Positions 20,038 to 31,480 of a stretch of DNA of 64,000 nucleotides are shown in pieces (positions within the stretch are counted from its first letter, which is position 1; the number at the start of each line of letters is the position of its first letter). The position numbers were made by a program, and so were the translations under genes. This DNA is from Puccinia triticina (lineage: Eukaryota; Basidiomycota; Pucciniomycetes; Pucciniales; Pucciniaceae): contig NC_070568.1 in assembly GCF_026914185.1 (NCBI RefSeq), positions 2,872,001-2,936,000 on the forward strand. The letters run 5' to 3'. The notes beneath the pieces are model-generated. The model made no database searches. It saw only the letters and a list, made by a program, of their open reading frames with translations, and had not been told where the DNA came from.

Positions 20038-20190
20038 ATGAAACTGTTTGACCATGCGACCAGCATCGTCGCCAGTGCGCACATCGCGATCACCATCCTC
20101 ATGCTCTCCGTTCACGTTGCGCTTCCAGCCGTTTACGGCGGTAGCGACAAACCTCCTATTCCCTGCAGCCAAGTCGGATGGGGATGTTGA
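20038..20190 (+). CDS. Short secreted-peptide-like ORF
   Basis: ATG at 20,038 opens a 50-codon frame. Residues about 12-33 are hydrophobic (IVASAHIAITILMLSVHVAL) and could be a signal peptide. The short remainder has two cysteines (CSQVGWGC at the C-terminus). A consensus donor follows the stop (CTCG then GTAAGC at 20,197) and typical acceptor and donor signs flank 20,290-20,330 and 20,425, so the locus looks spliced; but the frame stops at TGA 20,188-20,190 before the first donor, and the later exons read best in a different frame. It may be a small peptide gene, a wrongly read exon, or a gene broken by mutation. The MULE-like element ends 47 bases before the ATG, so it sits in the leader or promoter. 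No known family. Confidence 0.35.
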   Translation: MKLFDHATSIVASAHIAITILMLSVHVALPAVYGGSDKPPIPCSQVGWGC

Positions 20191-20196
20191 CGCTCG

Positions 20197-20925
20197 GTAA
20201 GCCAGCCACTTTTAGGCTCTCAGCACTCCAGAATCATCAGAAGCAGATCATTCAGCTAACCATTTCGGACTGTGTGTTGCTCCCCTCAGCGCCGGACACA
20301 GATGGCATTAGCAACACTCGCTTTGGTGCCGTAAGTAGCCTCTCCCGGGCCCCCTCTGCTTCCAGCCTTTGTTGCTCATCTCGGGACTCGTCACCCTCAT
20401 CTCCCGCTAACCTTCAGTCGAGCGACTTCCTAGGGCAGAAACGCCGATCCCGGACTGCAGCAAGATTTCCATTCTCCTCGCACCTTTTTCATTTCTCCGT
20501 TTACAAGAGTAGTCATCCCTTAGCCAATCATGCATCATTGCGCAGAATATTTGCACACACTTGCTCTGCTCCACTCAATATGTCGCATGTCAGTGCAACT
20601 TGTACTACCACCCCTTTTCCCTCGCAATCATCTGGCCTATATTCCTATCTTGTGCGCCGCTGTGTCTGTGTTGTATGAGATATGTTGTTGCCCCCATCTC
20701 AATATAAACGGATGATCTTGATTGTCAGCAACTACTGCACTCCAAGGCCACCAAGGTATGGATTTGGAGGGGAAGACCTTGAGGAGATTCAAGAAGTTTC
20801 TTATATGTGTGATTCCCAGTGTCTTCCTTGCCCTACTCAGTTGAATTTGCGAACTACACATCCTCAGTCTCCCAATCATCAGTCGACCTGTTTGCTTCTC
20901 AGGAAGAAATTGATATGAACATATA
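20197..20925 (+). other. Possible further exons of the 20.0-kb locus
   Basis: A CTCAG acceptor (to 20,289), a 41-base exon-like piece, GTAAGT at 20,331, and a CTTCAG acceptor near 20,418 are visible, with an open frame PDTDGISNTRFGA continuing into SSDFLGQKRRSRTAARF. No homology recognised. Nothing clear after 20,690. Confidence 0.3.
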
Positions 20926-20928
20926 TTG

Positions 20929-21144
20929 CACCAGGGAAAAATTGAGGTCACCTGAGGGCAGGTGATGTGAAGAAGACTCTTGTTCAGTCTCCAATCATAC
21001 TCCAAAACCCATTGAGTGGGACTCCCCAATGACCACAAAGGGGCCATTGTTTTGATAGTGGAGTCTTGCCACAGTAGCTCAGGTGTCTGAACATGTTTTA
21101 CTCAATGTCACCTGCCACCAGCTGTCATCACATTTTCCCTGGTG
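20929..21144. mobile_element. CACCA-ended foldback MITE, copy 1
   Basis: 216 bp, termini CACCAGGGAAAA and its inverse, 3-bp target duplication TTG (20,926-20,928; 21,145-21,147). The interior has inverted GGCAGGTGA/TCACCTGCC words. A related copy at 56,680-56,894 has the same length and plan. CAC(C/T)A-like ends with a 3-bp duplication point to the CACTA superfamily. Confidence 0.8.
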
Positions 21145-21147
21145 TTG

Positions 21148-22221
21148 TGTTTACCAATAATCTTGGACCCAGTGCTCCTTTTTTATGGATTTATGCAAGA
21201 GGATTTAAAAACTTGAAATTGTATTTCTGCCTTGGATGTCTCACGGCCTTCATGTTCCCTGTCAGGTTGGATAGCGGACGGGCTCTTGGTTGGCCCCTCC
21301 GTTGGAGCAGAGGGCAATGAGTTGGAAAGCTGAGGGATGGGTCCCAGGGTCTACAAACTGCCCTGGTTCTGAATATGAGCTTGGATTTTCACTGGCTCTA
21401 CTCCAACAGCATCTACTGGAGAATGGTGGCTCCAAGGGTAATTCCCGGTGTTGGCCTTGTCTGACAGATGTCAGGATAAAACCCTGAAGAAAAAACAACT
21501 GTATGTCTTATGTCAATACCAAGTTGAGGCAAAAGAGGTGCAAGCTTTTTGGTAAAGAAAATATAACATTCAATACAGCTGCTTGTTGACAGTGTCGGGC
21601 TGCCCAGCTAGTCCAAAGCAGAGCTCAACCGCCCTCATCGCAAAATCTCTCCCGCCAAAAGTGCGGTTCTCCCTTGCGGAGGGCAGTTCTTCCTTGCGGA
21701 GGGGAGTTCTTCCAAAAGTATTTCTCCCTTGCAAGTTCTTTGGAAAGCCGTTCTCCCTTGCGGAGGAGACGCCAAAAGCAGTTCTCCCTTGCAGAGGGCA
21801 GTAATTCCGATTCCCCTGGTCTGAGCCAACTGATGATATTGATTTCATTGGTTGGTAGTCTCCCGATTTTTATTTGCCTCGGTGAGCTACAAACCAAGTG
21901 TGATTCCATTTAAGGCTGTGCCCCGGGGTTTGGGACAGGGCATGAGGGTCATCCCAAACCCCACACCCCAACCATGCCCTGGAATGCCCTGAAGCCCTGG
22001 GGCATGCCCATTTTTTTTCTAGCCGCTGAAATGATGTGGTTATCATCACATTAGGTTTACATTTACTGTAAATGTAAAACTAACGTGATGATATCAGAGT
22101 TAACATGATGATATCCGAGTTGAGGGCTGTTGGGGTCTGGTTATTGGAATTTTAAGCTTGAAATTTGACAAATAGCATATTTACCTCCGGAGTGGAATTA
22201 TTACAGATATGAAGCAAAAAG
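21148..22221. other. No gene; low-complexity blocks
   Basis: 21,148-21,580 holds nothing recognised. A short tandem repeat follows (listed separately). 21,915-22,005 is full of ATGCCC/GGGCAT words. 22,010-22,220 is AT-rich with an inverted repeat ACATTTACTGTAAATGT near 22,052. Confidence 0.4.
21655..21800. repeat. Interrupted tandem repeat CTCCCTTGCGGAGG
   Basis: About six copies of a 17-30 base unit built on GTTCTCCCTTGCGGAGG, with spacers. Several units can form a small hairpin (CTCCnnnnnGGAG). Confidence 0.65.
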
Positions 22222-22284
22222 CCCCTCATCTAAATCCTCCACCATCCAACAGCCCCTCATCTAAATCCTCCACCATTCAACAGT
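22222..22284. repeat. 31-bp tandem duplication
   Basis: Two adjacent copies of a unit starting CCCCTCATCTAAATCCTCC and ending CAACAG, with one C/T difference. Confidence 0.75.
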
Positions 22285-23737
22285 ACAATTATTGAGCTTG
22301 AAAGCAGTGACAAAGATCAAAACTCTGCCCATAAAGCCAAGCAAAGTTGTGTTTGGAATCACTTTTGAATTACAAGCAACGGCACCGGGGCAATTTGTCA
22401 AGTTACCCAGGAAGGTGGGAATATATGCGGGACCAAATTGAAAAAAGATGAAAATGGAAGCACCAAGAACTTTCACGACCATCTCTTGCAAATCCACCAC
22501 CTCGCCAATCCTAAGCTCCTGAAAAAGACACAGAAATCAAAGCATATTGAAATGGAGAAGTGTTTGAAGTCTGGCTCCTGTATACCAAAAGTGAGTGCCT
22601 TTTTATCTTATAGTTATCATTGCATTAGAGTCAGGATTATTTCTGACTATGAAACATGGGTACTCTTGTAGTTGGAGCTTAATAATGTTTCATTGAAGAA
22701 TGCACTTGTATACTTCCTTGCCAAGTGTGATCTACAGTTTACAATTTTTGAGCAATGTGGTAGATGGAAAAGTGAAAAATCAAAAGTTTTTTCTCATACA
22801 TATGTTTACTCGTAATACACCTCAAGATACCATTAAAAGGACCTCAGAAATGGATTCTACGGCCAATTTTACCCCTAGTCACCACTGGAAGCATCACCTG
22901 AACCCCACTGGATTGGAACCTACACTTCTTTGGACACTGGACACCCATCACACGTTCAACATACCCAGTCACCAGCCTGTCACAAGCCTCAAGTCAAGGA
23001 TCACAGCATTATGCTTATACACATCACAGGATACAAACATACATCTCCCCATCAGACTACAGTCATTACATATTATCAAGTACTCTTCTATTTCCATATT
23101 ATGATGTCATCACACACTGACTCTGCAGCCTCAGACTTTATTTATGCACTCCCTGCATTCACCTTTTAACTCATGCAGTCTACTGTCACTTTACGCAGCC
23201 TTCACGCAGCCCTACTGCATTCTTCTGACATCATTTATGTACCCTTGACATATTATGACATCATTTGTATCTACTCCCACCAGCTAAAATCCCTCACACT
23301 GTTGTCTAGATTAGTTGAAACCCTAACCCACAAGCCCCTCTGGGGCTCCACTTTTGTCTATATAAGGTGCTCTCTCCTCCCCAGTTGTCAGCTCCTCAGC
23401 TCAGTACTCACCAGTTATTTACATACCACCCTTCACACTTACCATCACCACCACACATCACTGCATCCCGTATATTTGCAAATAACTACTGAACTCACTC
23501 TCAAAAATCTCACATACCTGTCATCAAACAACTTCATCTGGAATTAGACCAGACCTATCACTTGATTAAAACCTGCCAAGCATAGCTTGGTGGGTCTTGT
23601 TGACTGATAGCATAGAAGGGCAGAGTTTGCACCTCCATCATCCCCTTCCCCATTCAGCAAAAGGGTTTCACAACCACTTTTTGAGTCTTACAGCGACCAT
23701 CTTTCCGTGCACTTGTTTGCCTACTCAAAGAAGGGGC
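22285..23737. other. No gene; possible old LTR-type promoter
   Basis: A TATATAAGG word at 23,358 followed by CT-rich, CACC-rich DNA resembles the promoter and leader of a rust LTR, but no matching partner or terminus was found. Minus frame 22,261-22,500 is hydrophobic and unrecognised. Confidence 0.3.
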
Positions 23738-24135
23738 CTCACCCCTAATTACCAGTATCTCCCGCAATGGCATTTCCACTCACCTTGACAGAGTCTTCCT
23801 CCAATTGCAAGAGACCATCAAGCTCCAGTTTCTTGCAAAGCAAGATCATCTTTTGTTCACAACCAACGCTTGGACCGCCCCTAATGTCACTGATTTCATG
23901 GCAGTGACAACTCATTACTTGGATTCCAACTTTGAGATGAAAGACTTGACCATAGCTGTCCCTCATATTCAAGGTGTGAGTTCTCATCTGTCCTTTATTT
24001 GTTATTTGAATGAAACAAAAATTTGTGAGATTATGGTCTTAGGTGACTGGCAATCTTCCCATAAATTGAGAATTCAAGAATTTCGCGAGCTAAAACAGCT
24101 GCGGAAGATGGTAAGCAAAGCAAAACCTTCTGCAG
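23738..24135 (+). pseudogene. hAT transposase catalytic-domain fragment
   Basis: A plus-strand exon ending at a GTGAGT donor (23,976) reads GISTHLDRVFLQLQETIK, then TTNAWTAPNVTDFMAVTTHY and MKDLTIAVPHIQG. This is the start of the hAT DDE domain. The first catalytic acid of the DAW motif is Asn here (AAC, 23,865-23,867); the other hAT copy in this window (near 100) keeps Asp. The donor and a TTAG acceptor at 24,041 frame a 66-base intron, but the following sequence does not continue the family. No N-terminal finger or C-terminal domain nearby. A truncated relic. Confidence 0.72.
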
Positions 24136-25230
24136 TCCAAGCGCAGAGTGGCTGATGTTGGAAAAAATCTGATCACGCCTCTGGTGCTTATAGGTCCAAT
24201 GGAAGCAAGCGGCAAGACTTGGCTTGAGGAAAATCCCAACCAAAAGTCACTATCTGAAAGGATCACCACGAGTGCCAAAGGTAGGCAGTGGGATCAACAC
24301 TGGAAGATAAAAGACTAGGCAGGAGCTAACGCACTGCCCATTTTCTGCTAGACAAATTTGACGCAAAAGAAATCAAAACCACCAATTCCTCTTGAAGAGA
24401 AGGAGAAAAAATCGGTGAGTTACTGTGCTACAAAGCTAAAGTAAAGGGAAACAAAAAGACTGATGAGCAAGCACAGCTGCTCAAAAAACTGCAGATAACG
24501 TTGCAAGTTTACTACGTTGTTTCTCCAAAGCTTAAAAAAAACGGGATAGCGTTCAACAGCGGTTCTTTACGTGTAAGAACCAAAAATGGACTGCACTGTG
24601 GGACAGGGCAAAAACCTGATGAAAAGAAATCTTGTGTTGGGGAACAGACCAAACGGTTTCACAGAGCTTCATCTCTATTCTTTTTTCCTTCCAAGTCTAT
24701 TCAGTAGAGAGCGTTCAATCTCCTGCTCTTAGGTAAAAAAATCTCTTACCCTGAATTCTCGCAAACCTGAATGTAGCCTAAACAATGACCAACAATTACG
24801 GTTGTTGATTTGCACAAATGGCTAAAAAAGATTATGTACAACAAAAAAAAGGCAAGCAACAATGAAAAAAGACGTAAAGTAAAAAAATCCTGAGCTGCGG
24901 TGGAGATAGGGAGCAACAGTGGCGATAGAGAGCGGCAGTAGTGATAGAGAGCAGCAGTGGAGACAAAAAATACTGATTAACATGACACAAGCAAGGCAAG
25001 TATGACGGTAGAGTAACAATGGCAATAAACCGTTGGCTGTTGGTAAGGAGAGGAGCGGATTGCGCATGACAAGTCTGTGGTGTCTCCGGCGTCTGTACTT
25101 CTATACTTATAATAGCACCCGTCCCACCAGAGCACCTTCCACCCACACCTCCAACTCATCTTCCCTTGCCATTGATTATATCTAAAGCCTCTTCATCTTC
25201 TTTGTTTGACACCTTCATTGTCCTTTGACT
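24136..25230. other. Unrecognised; possible old exons and a minisatellite
   Basis: 24,140-24,290 has a plus-strand frame (VADVGKNLITPLVLIGPMEA) ending at a GTAGGC donor-like site, but no family. 24,520-24,720 is AT-rich. A minisatellite is at 24,900-24,965. Confidence 0.3.
24900..24965. repeat. Minisatellite, about 21-bp unit
   Basis: Three to four copies of GATAGAGAGCAGCAGTGG-type units lie in tandem with a few substitutions. Confidence 0.65.
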
Positions 25231-26592
25231 TCATTGTACCTGTACCCTTGCCGCCAAGACCAATGTTTCCTTGAGTATCCCCACAATTTCATAGCACCGC
25301 TCCTTGAAGAGATCCATTGATACATCCGTTGAATTCGCCACAAAATTCTTTGAGTTTTGAACACCTCGCAATAGACCTTGCATCCGCTTTAAAGCTCCCA
25401 AACCCGCCACCTGAAGGTCTCCAATCAAAACACCAAGTTCCAAACCGCTCATCCGCCCAGTATTGTCAACCCCCATGAAGCTTGGGGTGGTTGTGTGAGA
25501 AATTCCTGGCACACGTTCCTCAACCAACCGCAAGAGAGAGTGACACACCCCTTGAAATTGATTCATCCCAGACGCCGACAATATTTCCACCATCTGCACC
25601 CGGTCTTTCTTCTTCTTCAGTGCTTCCAAGGCGCACTTGAGTGCCTTGGATCCACACTCAAGCTGTTGAATGTTGGATTGGGGGGTTTCCAAGACCGCTC
25701 TGGAAGGAGTTGTTGTGTTTGTTGTCTCGGCTGGTGTTGAGGTAGAAGGTCTGGATGTAGCCGGTTGAAGATTCGGGTGCGCGTCAGCAAAAGCAGTAGG
25801 TGCCAAACGTGATAGGCAGGTCCTCTTCGGATCGGGTGTGTCACGCGGTGAGAAAAGGCCAGAGTTTGATCCCTTGGTCAAGCAGTTGAGAACTTCGACG
25901 TCCGAATCGCTGTCGAGTACCATGATTGCATTGGGCTGGTTTGTATCGGGTGCACTCTTGACCACCAGGAACTTGTACTCGTGTGCCAAGTAGTACATAT
26001 GTTTGCATGCACTCCCGCACCGAGTGAAGTAATGGCAGTTGCAGGTGACCACACGCCCTTCGGCAAAGCCACTTGGTGGTTGGGAGTCAACACGGTAGGA
26101 TTGCAACTGTGGATTGGAGAAGGAGTCAATCAGGAACTGATTGACCAGGCTGCGTCAATCACCAGCACCCCAGGTGTAGTAATCAAACAACACACTACTT
26201 ACATGATCCCGCAGCTTGTGAACCCGAGCTCCAATTTGTGCCAAGTACGCCGGTGTAAATCCCTTCGCACGGTCCTTAGCCCGCTGCTGCACCTTGTTAG
26301 CGCGTTGTTTAGCAAATCCAGTGTTCACCAGGCTAAACTGTCTTCTGAAATATGGGTCAACAATGTCGCAGAATACCTGAGTGAGCTCATCAATCCGTCG
26401 TCGCTCAGATGATGTGCTGAATTTTGTTTTCAATGTCTTGTGCCACGCCTCCGCGTAGTTGTTTGTGTTGTTTCCTTGATAAGCACCCGCGGTAACCGCC
26501 CAAGGGTGCCAGGTGCGGGTGCAGGTGTCTGTTTTGGGCAAAAAACCAGGCAGTACCCGCACCCGCCGCAGGTAACCGGGTTCACTTGGCAA
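25231..26592 (-). pseudogene. MULE transposase C-terminal part with SWIM finger
   Basis: Two frames in the same phase, 26,592-26,155 and 26,106-25,231, are separated by one TGA (26,155-26,157) with readable protein on both sides (YTWGAGD, stop, RSLVNQFLID). The first carries NNTNNYAEAWHKTLKTKF, the block that follows the DDE core in Mutator-like transposases. The second has a SWIM zinc finger CNCHYFTRCGSACKH (CxC...CxH), then a low-complexity Ser/Thr/Pro stretch and an unrecognised C-terminal domain (about residues 150-291). The DDE core upstream is missing: the frame runs into GTACCC-type repeat DNA at 26,500-26,585. So it is 5'-truncated and carries a premature stop. Its host element ends are not identified. 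Confidence 0.78.
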
Positions 26593-26781
26593 TCCTTATT
26601 GGAAACCAGAAAGCAGCACCACCAAAGAAAACAGCAGTAGTCACTTTCTAGAGATAGAAATATTTCACCTGTCGGTGGGAGCCCATCACCCTTCAGCAGG
26701 TATGTGTGTGCTCTTGCAGGTACCCGTTGAGGGTGAAGGGTGTTCCATTTTACTAAAGATCCAAAGAAGTAGCTCCACAAC
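26593..26781. other. No gene recognised
   Basis: Short stretch between the truncated MULE fragment and the solo LTR. Repeat words GTACCC/GGGTAC at 26,540 and 26,720 are all that is visible. Confidence 0.5.
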
Positions 26782-27855
26782 TGTAAGGGTCCAGTGAATC
26801 CTGACTGGCGACAGGAAGGAAAGGGGTGAGGGGGACAAGGCCAGAGCCTAGGGAGCTTCTAGTTCCAAACAGTTGGGGACTTGATTGCAACATGAAGCGA
26901 GCCAGGAGAGAGGATAGTTCTCTTGTGGTAAGTAAAAATAGACAAAATGAGGGATAAAGGGGAGAGAAGGAAAAGGGAAGATAAAGGGAACAGGCTCACC
27001 TATCCGGGAAAGAGGAGATCTCTCTGCCAGACTAGGAAAGGAATAGACCAAGTATAAGTACTTGTTGGTGTGGGGGTTGTAGAATGCTGTGAGTCTTTTT
27101 GTGACATCCTGTGTCAGCCATTGGCTAGTCCAGACAGTGCCAACGCTGACACAACACGCACCACAGAAGACGGGTGCGCGCCAAATGCCATTCCAGGCGC
27201 AACACGCACCACAGATGACGCGTGTGCGCATAAGCGCAAACAAGCTGGGGATTTAACCAGATGTGGATCCCTGCTGTTGGTTGTCACGCTTGGCTAGGTG
27301 ATTCTCACCGGTTGTTGTGCTTGAGTGAGCACAAACACACAAATTTTCTATGCGTGGATTGTTCTCAAACAGGAACACCGTGAGGACACGGAACACCTGA
27401 GTTCCCAGCCTCCTGGGCTATAAAAGATCAGGAATCTCCGCGCAAGAGGAGGTTCCTTAGATCATTATTAGAATACTACGCCCGTCCATCTTGTTTGATA
27501 CAAACAACTGGGGCTTTACTTCTATTTGCATCTCATATCCTTTTATATCCTTTCTCTTTTACTACGCTCATCCTCCACTGCTCTGTTTCCGTACCAACCT
27601 CTGACCTCACCTCATCCGGTTTTCTTCCAATTGCTACCTTTTAAGGTAAGCTAGAGTTTCACGAACCACCTTAAGGGTTCAGGTATGACTAAGCTCTACC
27701 AGCCCCTCCACCGGAGGCGCGGCTTTCTCCTCCCGCACCACGGTTGAGTTGAGCGTGTTTTCCTCTTTAGGAACTCACCACTTGTTCTTTTCTATTCAGG
27801 GTGTCGCCACTTTAGAGACGCGCCCTGACATCCTGATAACATAGGGGGCTTCACA
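26782..27855. repeat. Solo LTR, TGTAAGGGTCC family, with nested LTR
   Basis: Starts TGTAAGGGTCCAGTG and ends GGGGGCTTCACA. It shares with the copies at 31,481, 32,945 and 54,401 the AGCCAGGAGAGAGGA and TCTCTGCCAGACTAGGAAAGG blocks and the TGTGAA...CTTCACA 3' end. No matching 5-bp target duplication remains (ACAAC left, GCACC right). Another LTR sits inside it at 27,112-27,830. Confidence 0.75.
27112..27830 (+). repeat. Solo LTR, TGTCAG...CTGACA family
   Basis: 719 bp, TGTCAG to CTGACA, with the 5-bp target duplication TCCTG (27,107-27,111; 27,831-27,835), inserted in the outer LTR. A core promoter TATA box (GGGCTATAAAAG at 27,417) precedes AGGAGGTTCCTTAGATC. Two 26-bp direct repeats based on CGCACCACAGAAGACG lie at 27,160-27,230. 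The 3' third (AGCCCCTCCACCGGAGGCGCGG, CGCCACTTTAGAGAC) is shared with 59,760-60,189. Confidence 0.88.
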
Positions 27856-28307
27856 GCACCAGCCATAGGTACCTGCAAGGACACACAGATACCTGCTGGA
27901 AGGTGACAGGACCCGCCAACAAGTGCAAACATGCCATCTCTATCACCTCCCTAATTCAACCACTGTTGAAACACTCTGAAGTAGGATTGAGGTACGTGGT
28001 TAATCTAGCAATGGTGCTAGTGGTTATATTTGCTAGAAAGAAAAAAAAAAAGAAAAATCAGGACAGTCCACAGGTGAAAGAAGAAACAGATGGGAAATTG
28101 AGATGAAACATAAAGGCTTTGAGTTTATTTGTGAAAGAGAATGTAAATATTTTGCCTTCCAGATATAGAAACAAGGAAATATAGGATCATCTAGGTTCTC
28201 AAGATGTTTGCTGAATACCACATAAAAAAATTCTTAAAATAATTGTGTAGAGTGATTTTGCTGAGATGAAAACAAGAAACCAATCACTATGGTCAAGAAG
28301 TTTCAGA
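27856..28307. other. No gene recognised
   Basis: AT-rich flank downstream of the secreted-protein gene, with an A-run at 28,040-28,055. Its proximal part probably holds that gene's 3' untranslated region. Confidence 0.5.
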
Positions 28308-30566
28308 TCATTCTGCGGAAAAGGGGTTGAAGTCTTTTGATTGAACCAATTTTGATTTCATTCTCATAATGGATGTTTTTTTGATTTCCTCTAACATATT
28401 CATGTTTCCTAATGCAAAATACTTATGGTAGTAATCATTATCAAAATCAAAATTATATCTTGCTTGAATTTCTAGAAGTTGTTCTGTGTATTTTGAAAGT
28501 GCATCATCCATTTCGTCCAGTAGCTCTTTGTAGATGGCTGTCTCCCAAGGTATATCCAAGGCATATGGATAATACTTGAATTTATCATACAATACAGCTT
28601 CTTCATGAGCATTGTAGTATCTTGCAGTTTGCTTGACCAACTCAAAAAGTGCTCTAGGCTCTACACAATTTTGTGAACACTGGTAACCCAACAAAATGTG
28701 CAAGACTTTGAGAAATTCCGGTGAATCTAAACTGAATACCCAAGAGAATTATGCAAGCATATTTTTTGGTTTAGTTTACTGAGTCATATTCATCAGAATA
28801 TTAAAAATCTTGCAGCACTTACAGCCTCAAATTAATATTTGAGTATAATTCATTCTCTATGAATACAAATAGATAAACAATACTGAACACCAGAATTTTG
28901 CCAGCTAAATACCAATGAGTCTCAATTAGCTCATAGAATGGGTGCTGAATAAATAGATTATTGATTAGATCCTTCATATTGTCTTCATCCAAATGAGAAA
29001 GCCTCATGGAAACTTGAGAATTGGCTGGCCAAATGGCAAATCTGGAATGATTTGATTGATTTGATTGATGAGATGAAATTAGCTTATTGATGTATTTTTG
29101 GCATGAAAATGATCTCTCAAAGGCTTCAATTTTCTCATTAAATGTTTTGTTTCTTGGAATGGTTCCTGTTCTGGTTGTCAACCTTTTTACAAGGAAAACA
29201 AAATTGATGATATTTTCTTCTTGCTTTGTCAGAACTATTTTCCCTTCAAGGAAATTAGAGAAACCAATTATTGAAAAATGAGAGAGATAAAGTGTCAGCT
29301 CATATTTGGAGAAAAAGGAAAAGAATATCCATACCTTGAACAAATTTATTTAAATAGGGCCAGTACCAATTTTCAGTCAACTTCTTCATGTGATTCCAAG
29401 CTGCACATCGGCCATTCAACTTTTGGAAAGTTCTTTGGGCATATTTGACAAGCTGTACCACTATTTCCTCATCCAAAAATATTGATCTAGTTGCCTGTTC
29501 ACTGATAAATTCATTTTCAACCAAAAAATCAAGTGTCTTGAACACATACTCCCATGCTGCAAGGGTATCAAATTTTCCCTTCAGATCTTCATCTTCAAAT
29601 AAAATGTTGAAATTTGTGACTATCTTCTTGATTCCATCAAAAATTGACAAGGATAGCTTTTCTACTATCAATTGCTCCATTACCTCAACAATGGGTGAAA
29701 ATTGGATTTCATCATCTTTCTTCAAATCCTCAGAGGAACCTTCAAGATCCTTGGATGAAACTTTCAAATTCTTGGATGAACCTTTCAAATCCTTGGATGC
29801 ACCAAAAATTATATCCAACATGTTGATGCTTGCATTAGGATTTCCTAGCTGCAAGAGCTTAAATGTTTTGAGTTTTTTGATTTCTTTTTCTGAGTTCTCC
29901 AATAGTTTCATCACCTCAGACAGTTCTTCACCATAAATTTTCTTCTTCTCCCTCTGTTTAAAAAGCCAATTCAACTGTCTCTTGAGTACTTTTTGGTATT
30001 CCTCTAACTTGGTGGAATAACTTTCAAGCAGTGTGACCTTATCTGTGAATCAAAATAATATTGCATTAAATACAAGCAAAAAAATCTGATCATTCCAAGA
30101 AACTGAAAAGTAATAACTGACCTTGGTTTAAATCCCAATTATTCCTTAACTCCAAGCTCACAATATTTTTACATGATCAGACTAAATCAGAAATCAGAAA
30201 GCTTTCATGAGCTGAGGAAAGAACTGACTTCTGGCATCATGTTTGAGTTCCTCAAGTGGGATATTCTTCTTGGCTAATAAGGGTTTTAGGGAAAACCAAC
30301 TTTCTGATATATCTTTGTTTTCTCTTGTGTCAACAGATTTAAGTGCTGAAGCATATTGTTTAAAGATTTAATTAGCAAGCAATTCAACTGCCAAGGAATG
30401 AGTCATATATATATTTCAAGAAAAACAGCTTACCCCGGAGTGAACTAGGAGTTCTCTTGGCTTCATTGATTGAAAAAATTGACTTTTTGCCTATGTAAAA
30501 CATATTTGACATAGTTGGGAGTGGATTTGAACAGAAGATTACAAGAAGTAATGGGAATCCAATCAT
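28308..30566 (-). CDS. Secreted protein of 597 residues, five exons, intact
   Basis: Exons by eye: 30,434-30,566; 30,229-30,345; 29,335-30,042; 28,823-29,234; 28,308-28,731. Introns start GT (GTAAGC, GTCAGT, GTATGG, GTAAGT) and end CAG or TAG, every join keeps phase, and the sum is 1,794 bases, exactly 598 codons with the stop. The start Met is followed by a hydrophobic run MIGFPLLLVIFCSNPLPT, a likely signal peptide. Exon 3 contains a charged, coiled-coil-like segment (REKKKIYGEELSEVMKLLEN) and a tandem motif based on S(K/E)DL(K/E)GS, five copies near residues 135-165. Exons 4-5 are rich in aromatic and acidic residues with few cysteines. No known domain. The coding DNA is AT-rich, unlike the GC-rich repeats around it. 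A lineage-specific secreted protein is likely; an effector role would be speculation. Confidence 0.8.
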
Positions 30567-31480
30567 GATTACACTGAAAAATTTCTTTTCAAGAGGATGG
30601 AGACTTTGTGGGGACTAATTTGTGGGATAAAGATAGTTTTTGAGGTGTGAAAACGTTTACCTCTGGAAGATAATCTGAGAAATAGTGGACACAAATAGAA
30701 TAATGAAGCTGAATGAGGGTTTTGTGAATATGATCAAGAAAGAGAAAAAGGAAAAATTGAGGAGCCTCTCACACAGGATGGATAGTGAATGTTGAGCAGA
30801 AAAAAAAGCTATAAGTGTGATAGACTTGTTACTTTATATTACTGAGTACGGGAAGATAATTTTCAATTCAGTGGGACTCAATATATTGAACAAATACTGA
30901 GTGATGAGGTGATGGGAAGAAAGATTCATGGGCAGAGGGGGAAGGTTTTATATATAATCTGAGGGGCTGTTTACTTGTGGTTTTGGGAAAGATAAAACAG
31001 CAAAAAAATTCAACACAGGAGAAGGGAAAGATAAATGAAAAACAGGGATGAGGAAAATGAAGATGAGACAAATACTAATGCCAAAGCCTGTGTTTCATTA
31101 ATCTGGTCGGCAAGTACAAATTGTATCAAAACAGAAGTCAAACAACAATCTGAAAATCTAACAGTACTAGAGGCCAAGGTGGCTATGCAGCTGCAAATAC
31201 AAAGTTTGATTGCTTTAAGTCCATTACATAATCCTTCCTCTCAGAAGCACTGTGGTAAGCACAATCAGAGCACGCAGCGCACAAAACTAATAAAAGCCAC
31301 TGTTTTAAATACAAAATCCATATTATTTTATACAGTTTCACTTTCACTAAGATTTCACAAATTTTCTCTAAAAATTAAGGCTAGTTATAAAAAAGTCAAA
31401 ATTGGGCCACAAATATGAGAAGCACTTAGTACACAATTCTTCTGAAATGGCCACTTATGTATAATCACCAGGGGAGATAT
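30567..31480. other. Upstream flank of the secreted-protein gene
   Basis: AT-rich, no gene recognised. The first 300 bases before the ATG at 30,566 should hold the promoter. A CT/AG-rich segment lies at 30,720-30,760. No TATA box stands out. Confidence 0.45.

Noticed and set aside
30368..30370. TAA that seemed to break exon 2 of the secreted-protein gene
   Set aside because: It lies upstream of a better acceptor (CTTCAG before 30,345). With that acceptor, phase is kept, the stop is intronic, and the whole gene sums to exactly 598 codons.
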